Of a stretch of DNA of 64,000 nucleotides, positions 59,440-64,000 are shown piece by piece. The stretch comes from Chalciporus piperatus. Lineage: Eukaryota; Basidiomycota; Agaricomycetes; Boletales; Boletaceae. Below the pieces are notes generated by a model, which was not told the origin of the DNA, did no database searches, and was given only the letters and a program-made list of their open reading frames with translations. The number at the start of each line of letters is the position of its first letter. Position 1 is the first letter of the stretch. A program made the translations under genes and the position numbers. The stretch lies in assembly GCA_038093975.1 (NCBI GenBank), contig JBBPTG010000013.1:124001-188000 (forward strand), given 5' to 3'.

Positions 59440-62400
59440 ATGGCTGCTGGTTCCATCTTGGTTGCAGCCCAGCTTTCTTCGCTTTTCCCGACCACCAGCG
59501 CACCATCCATCGTCCTACAAACTTCCCATCGAAATGTTGCTACTCCTACGTCAACGGTCGATGTAGATCTTCACCCGGAACACGCGTCTTTTGCATCTGT
59601 GGTACATGCCCAGCATGTTGGTTCCATCCTATTACGCGTTCTTCACGGTGGCTTGATTGTGGAGCTCATCTCATTATCGACCCAAGTGCCCCCAATTCGT
59701 TTCGTCTTCCCCGTTCCCGTTCTATCTGCGCCAGCTGTTCTCGCAGCTGCTGAGCAAGAACTCCATTTGCTGGTAGTCACAGTATCGGGATGCCTCTACC
59801 GTCTGGTCCTACCCGCCGCAAACCCCAATCTCCTGTGGCATGACCAGGTGGCTCCAAATTGGTGCAGAGAGTACATCATCAAGAGTGTCACCGACTTGTC
59901 CCGGGGTATTGTACAAGCTCAGGGGATTCACTGCATTGCGATTGGGCTGAGAAACGGGTCACTGCTTCGGATAGAGTCCGAACGCATTGGTGACGATACA
60001 TGTGACGGTGCGTGTCCTTCAATGTTCCTCCTTGTAGGGCGGTTTAATCAAAGTTCATAGATCTTTGGACGGAAACTCTCAGTCAGCCCACGTCTTTCCT
60101 CGGTACTATCACGTCTTACATTCCCGGACTTCAGTCTGGTGCAAGTGCGGCATCGGAAATACTCGCGGTGGCGAGTCTTCCCCAACCAACAGATATCAGT
60201 CACATTTGGACCCTCTCCCGAGACCGTACGCTCCGCCTCTGGACTTCAAAAGGCGGTTGTGTTGCTTCCAAAATCATCTCAAGTCGAATATCCAGCCACC
60301 CTGGCTCCGCAGGCACCCCAACACCCGCGCCGTTGGACGCCGAAGCGCAAAACCTTCTCCGTATTTGTTGCGGCGGAAACACCGAGGAAAGCACGTTCGC
60401 TATCGCGTTCATGCCAACACCAAGTGATCCTCACTCCGGTGGATATTTCCAAGTCTTTGATACAATGGCCGATCAGCTGCGAGAACTTGGCACCATCGAA
60501 TGTTCCGCTGCTAGTGCTCACTCTCACTTGCAAGATTTCATTATTAATGACGGCATTTTGTGCACGTTATGGGAACGTCAAGGCTGCTCAATGATGGAGA
60601 GAACCCCCCTAATCATCGGGAGGTCACCTGCTTCTGAAGGCACGCAATGGGAGACGTCGAATCATGGAGAGGAAACGGACTTGACGCCTGCATACCTCGA
60701 GGAACTTCTTCGTTCGCCGGGTTCTCTCACAGCAAAATTCATGGAAGCCATCATGCGCCCCGGCTTGTTTTCCCCCTTGACCATCCGAACTGCCCTAGAG
60801 CAATATATAGACGCCTGTCTCTCCCTTCCTGGCCTCCCTCCACCCGAACTGACGACATCGTATGCCACTGTGGTAGAGAATATTGCTGCAGTGGTTGGTT
60901 GCACAGTGTCTCTCGCACAGGACCCCCATACCGGTGCAACACAATATGACCGCTACTGGAGTGCACTCAAACGAGATTGGGAAGGGTTTGTTGCTCGCTG
61001 CCGTGAGATGGAGCGGAGCGCAAGGTGGCCACTTGCACTTTGCAGTGGTCAGAGTGGCGAGGGTGCAATCGTCGTGGAAAGAGAGCGGATTAATATGCTC
61101 GCGAGGGAGGATCTTCCGATCGCTGTGCACAGACGCCTCAGCGATTCCCTCCTTGTGGACTCGCACTTCACCGTTCTCGACATTGCATGGACGCTGTGCG
61201 ACAAAATCGGACCGGAGCTCCTTCGCAGCGTGGAGAGCAGGGTTGTAGATGTTTTGCATCAGGAGATTGCCTTCTCTATCGTGGATATCTTAGTGGACCA
61301 GGCCGAGCGACTGGACTTCAAAGAAGCCCTCGATGACGGTTCGCAGAACTGGATTATAACGAGGTTGCAGGACATCGAAGATCTGGATAAGGATGTCAGA
61401 ATCATCCTCGACTTGGTCGCTGGCTTCGATCCACAGGTCAAGCGGGAAGAAGATGAAGTCGAACTTCTACTTCCTCCCACTCGCGCTGAGTGGAGGGTTG
61501 CTCTGTCAGCCGCCTATGTTTCCACTTCAGTGCACGCTCGCTATGACATCTGCATCGCATTGACAGCCCTTCTCTTTTTCCTCGCCGAAGATCTGCAAGA
61601 ATGGGACCAGTCCTTGCTGGAGGAAGTGCTCGGCGTTTTTCGAGGACTCGCCATACTGCGTTCCGCTGCCCGTCAGCCAGCGGCAGAGCACGCCCACGAC
61701 CCACGGTCATTAGACGACGCAACCACAGACGATGTAATTGCGCGCATGAGCACCATGCAGGTATCTAGAACCAGCTCTCGCTTCCTGCCAACTTCCTCCC
61801 TTATCCATCGTTTGATGGCTGAGTCGGGCGAATCCTCTGAATTTCCTGGCCCAGCTCACCAATTCCTTGATACCACCGGTCTACTCCAGTCTACTTCCCC
61901 CGCTCATGCCACCGTCTTCGAAGTACAGTTCTGCGAGCGTCTTCGCAATATGGGTTACCCTGAAATTGCTCGAGGCATGCTTTCGTGGCTTCCGCGAACT
62001 CCTGGCGTCCTCTTTGTCACTGGGCAGCTCTACATTGATCTAGGATGGCCGGACGATGCAGCTAGCATAATGGAGAAGGTCGCTGGTAGTTTTGGTACGT
62101 CGTTACGATTTCTTGTGTCCACCGATTCTTATGCATGTATGCAGGCCCGAATAGTGGCCTGTCGTTTGAGGATGCCGAAGCACTATCTTCCGTTCTACCT
62201 GCGAACGCTCTGTATGACTCAGATTTCTCATTTTATCTTGAGGCATCTACAATCTTTAGGTCAAATGGCCTGACGCAGCACGAGATTTCATTCCTTCGGC
62301 TTGCGTTATCAGTTGCTCCCCCCGAGGCCGACACAGCGGATTTATGGTATGGCCTCATTCGGGGTTACACAGACCTCTCTTCCTGGCAAGAGGCTTATTC

Positions 62401-64000
62401 ATCAATAATCGCAACACCATTTGATAGCGTGTAAAGAATTTTCCTCCTATCTGCGTCACGTTTTTTCTTGACACAACTCTGTAGGAAACGGGACTGTATT
62501 TCTCAGCTCGTATATCAAATGTGCGAGGAGGGCAGTGTCGAAACGCTTGTATCTCTAGATTTCGGAGGCTTTGCTTCCGAAGTGGACGATGCCCTTGCAT
62601 TCAAGGCTCGAAACACCGATCCTCGTGCACGTCCCTTTTACTCCCGAATCTTATACACGTGGTATACACGAAGAGGAGACCATCGAAGTGGTAAATTTCG
62701 ATTTTCTTGACGTTCATTTGGGTCATGATATCTGACCCCTCGATCTTTTCAGCTGCTCGAACGATGTATCAGCGTGCACGTAAACTGCAGGGGATATCTG
62801 GCAAGCCTGCTGACGTGATTTCGTTGATGGAAGACCAATTGGAATCACATTTGCTCGCGATTAACTCGCTATCACTTCTGGAACCAAAGAATACGTGGTT
62901 TGTTATCCAGGCGCCTGCTTCAAACGTCAAGGAATTCGAGGCGAGTGCCGATCTTTATTTGACCGTTCACTCTGCTAATCCTATGGCGACAGCCTCGTAA
63001 ACGGCGGAAATTGGCACAGAACCTGCCCCATTTCACCACAGGTACTGAGTCAGAGATCATCGACCTGGAAGACCTCCGCTTCGAATACACACTTCTTTCT
63101 GCAAGGTTGCGTCTCGTTCAACGTGACTCGACGTTGCTCACCGCACCAGGTAAATAAACTATATCAGTGATCATTAACTTAATGAGGGTAAACGGTTGAC
63201 ATTTTACGTCGCAGATGCTCTGTGGTCGCCATCCCTCGTCATCCTGCGGTTGGGCCAGGCTAACCAATTTGAACTTGCGATATCATCAGCCCATTCGCTG
63301 GGTGTGGACATGAGCGAGCTATTTGCTACCCTTGCAGGGCAGTGCATGAGGCTAGCGCGAAACCCGGATGCTGTCCTGTAAGTTAAACTTTTCTCAAGTG
63401 GGTCCCTCTGCCACACTGACATCGTTCCACAGGCAAGAAGACAAAGCCGACTGGCTTCTGACAGACAACGTCTCCTCTTGGCCCGGATCACCTGCTGATC
63501 GGGGGTGGCGGTACCTCAAACTTGCGCTGGAACGCCACGACAACTCAGATACGGATTACCGTTACAGCAAGGCAGTCCTGGAGGCGATCCTATCACATGA
63601 CAGGTCATCCCCTCCACCCCCATGGCTCATACACACGCTCGAGGTCTGTTTCCACTCGCCACACCGCGCCGTTCCACATATACTCACTTCTTTATGTTTT
63701 TTCCCCCCTCCCACACCGTTTCTCAGGATCATCATCACGAGTACCTCATTCGCGCAAGTCTCAGGTTCGACCTCCTTGAAAACGCCTTGGAGCACACGCT
63801 CTCCCTCGTTCGAAAGGTCAGTCCAAGACCGTTTTCCCCTACGATGTCGTCATCACGCCCACTAAAACCTAAATATCCTTTTTTTTCTCCTTTTTCACTT
63901 TCCCTGCTCCGCCAGGCCGAGTCAACGCTCTCACGCACACAGCCGAAAACGTCCTGCGCGACCTGGCTCCCTTATACGCTCATCGACCAGGTGCTCGTCG
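59440..64000 (+). CDS. NUP120: Nucleoporin Nup160/Nup120, 3' partial
   Basis: A Y-complex scaffold nucleoporin (Nup160 in animals, Nup120 in yeast) with an N-terminal beta-propeller and alpha-solenoid C-terminus. ATG at 59440: MAAGSILVAAQLSSLF. Propeller landmarks: LLWHDQVAPNWCREYIIKSV, the block LWTETLSQPTSFLGTITSYI across an intron, ISHIWTLSRDRTLRLWTSKG, and SGGYFQVFDTM. The solenoid follows: FCERLRNMGYPEIARGMLSW, FYSRILYTWYTRRGDHRSAA, RTMYQRARKLQGISGKPADV, EIIDLEDLRFEYTLLSARLR, and DWLLTDNVSSWPGSPADRGW. At least eight introns are inferred. That at 62941-62992 appears to be GC-AG, restoring EFEPRKRRKLAQ. The frame is still open at base 64000; only the C-terminal solenoid is missing. Confidence 0.9.

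Overview
The window is nuclear DNA from a filamentous basidiomycete, most likely an agaricomycete. The genes are dense and broken by many introns of about 45-70 bases with GT(A/G)NGT donors, CTAAC/CTGAC-like branch sites and CAG/TAG acceptors. The protein set is fungal: Ssk1 response regulator, Sst2/FlbA/Thn1-type RGS protein, Rds1-like ferritin-fold protein, Erg27, and UDP-glucuronate decarboxylase. I count about 25 protein genes. Two run off the window: a medium-chain dehydrogenase at the left edge and the nucleoporin Nup160/Nup120 at the right edge. No rRNA, tRNA or CRISPR array was found. Gene models below were rebuilt by eye by joining reading frames across introns; exon joins are inferences unless noted.

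Layout. 1-18.1 kb, all on the minus strand: MDR-family protein with a long disordered N-terminus, nucleolar GTPase Grn1/GNL3L, a doubtful small membrane protein, RNA polymerase I/III subunit Rpc40, an NTF2-like protein, a KDM3-type JmjC demethylase and Ssk1. 18.4-24.6 kb, minus: Ars2/Serrate, Esf2 (ABT1) and an NCBP3-like cap-binding protein. 24.8-28.0 kb, plus: Krr1 and the ELL-associated factor EAF. 28.2-32.0 kb, minus: two secreted proteins (Rds1-like, serine carboxypeptidase). 32.2-45.8 kb, mixed strands: Nop58, Erg27, Ncs6/Ctu1, Nop9, an alpha/beta hydrolase, Enp1/bystin and Uxs1, several sharing short divergent promoters. 46.1-50.9 kb: a second alpha/beta hydrolase, a non-autonomous inverted-repeat transposon and a coiled-coil protein. 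52.6-64 kb: RGS regulator, cytochrome-b5-like membrane protein, a small conserved unknown, a 2.2 kb gene-poor gap and Nup160.

Two themes stand out. Seven genes serve ribosome production (Grn1, Rpc40, Esf2, Krr1, Nop58, Nop9, Enp1), and a second group serves transcription and mRNA cap handling (KDM3-like, Ars2, NCBP3-like, EAF). Two signalling genes (Ssk1 of the HOG pathway, the RGS protein) and a few metabolic and secreted enzymes are interleaved. The most notable features are a predicted one-nucleotide exon in KRR1, three GC-AG introns, very short introns of 31-41 bases, and a 729-bp element with perfect 67-bp terminal inverted repeats that carries telomere-like repeats.
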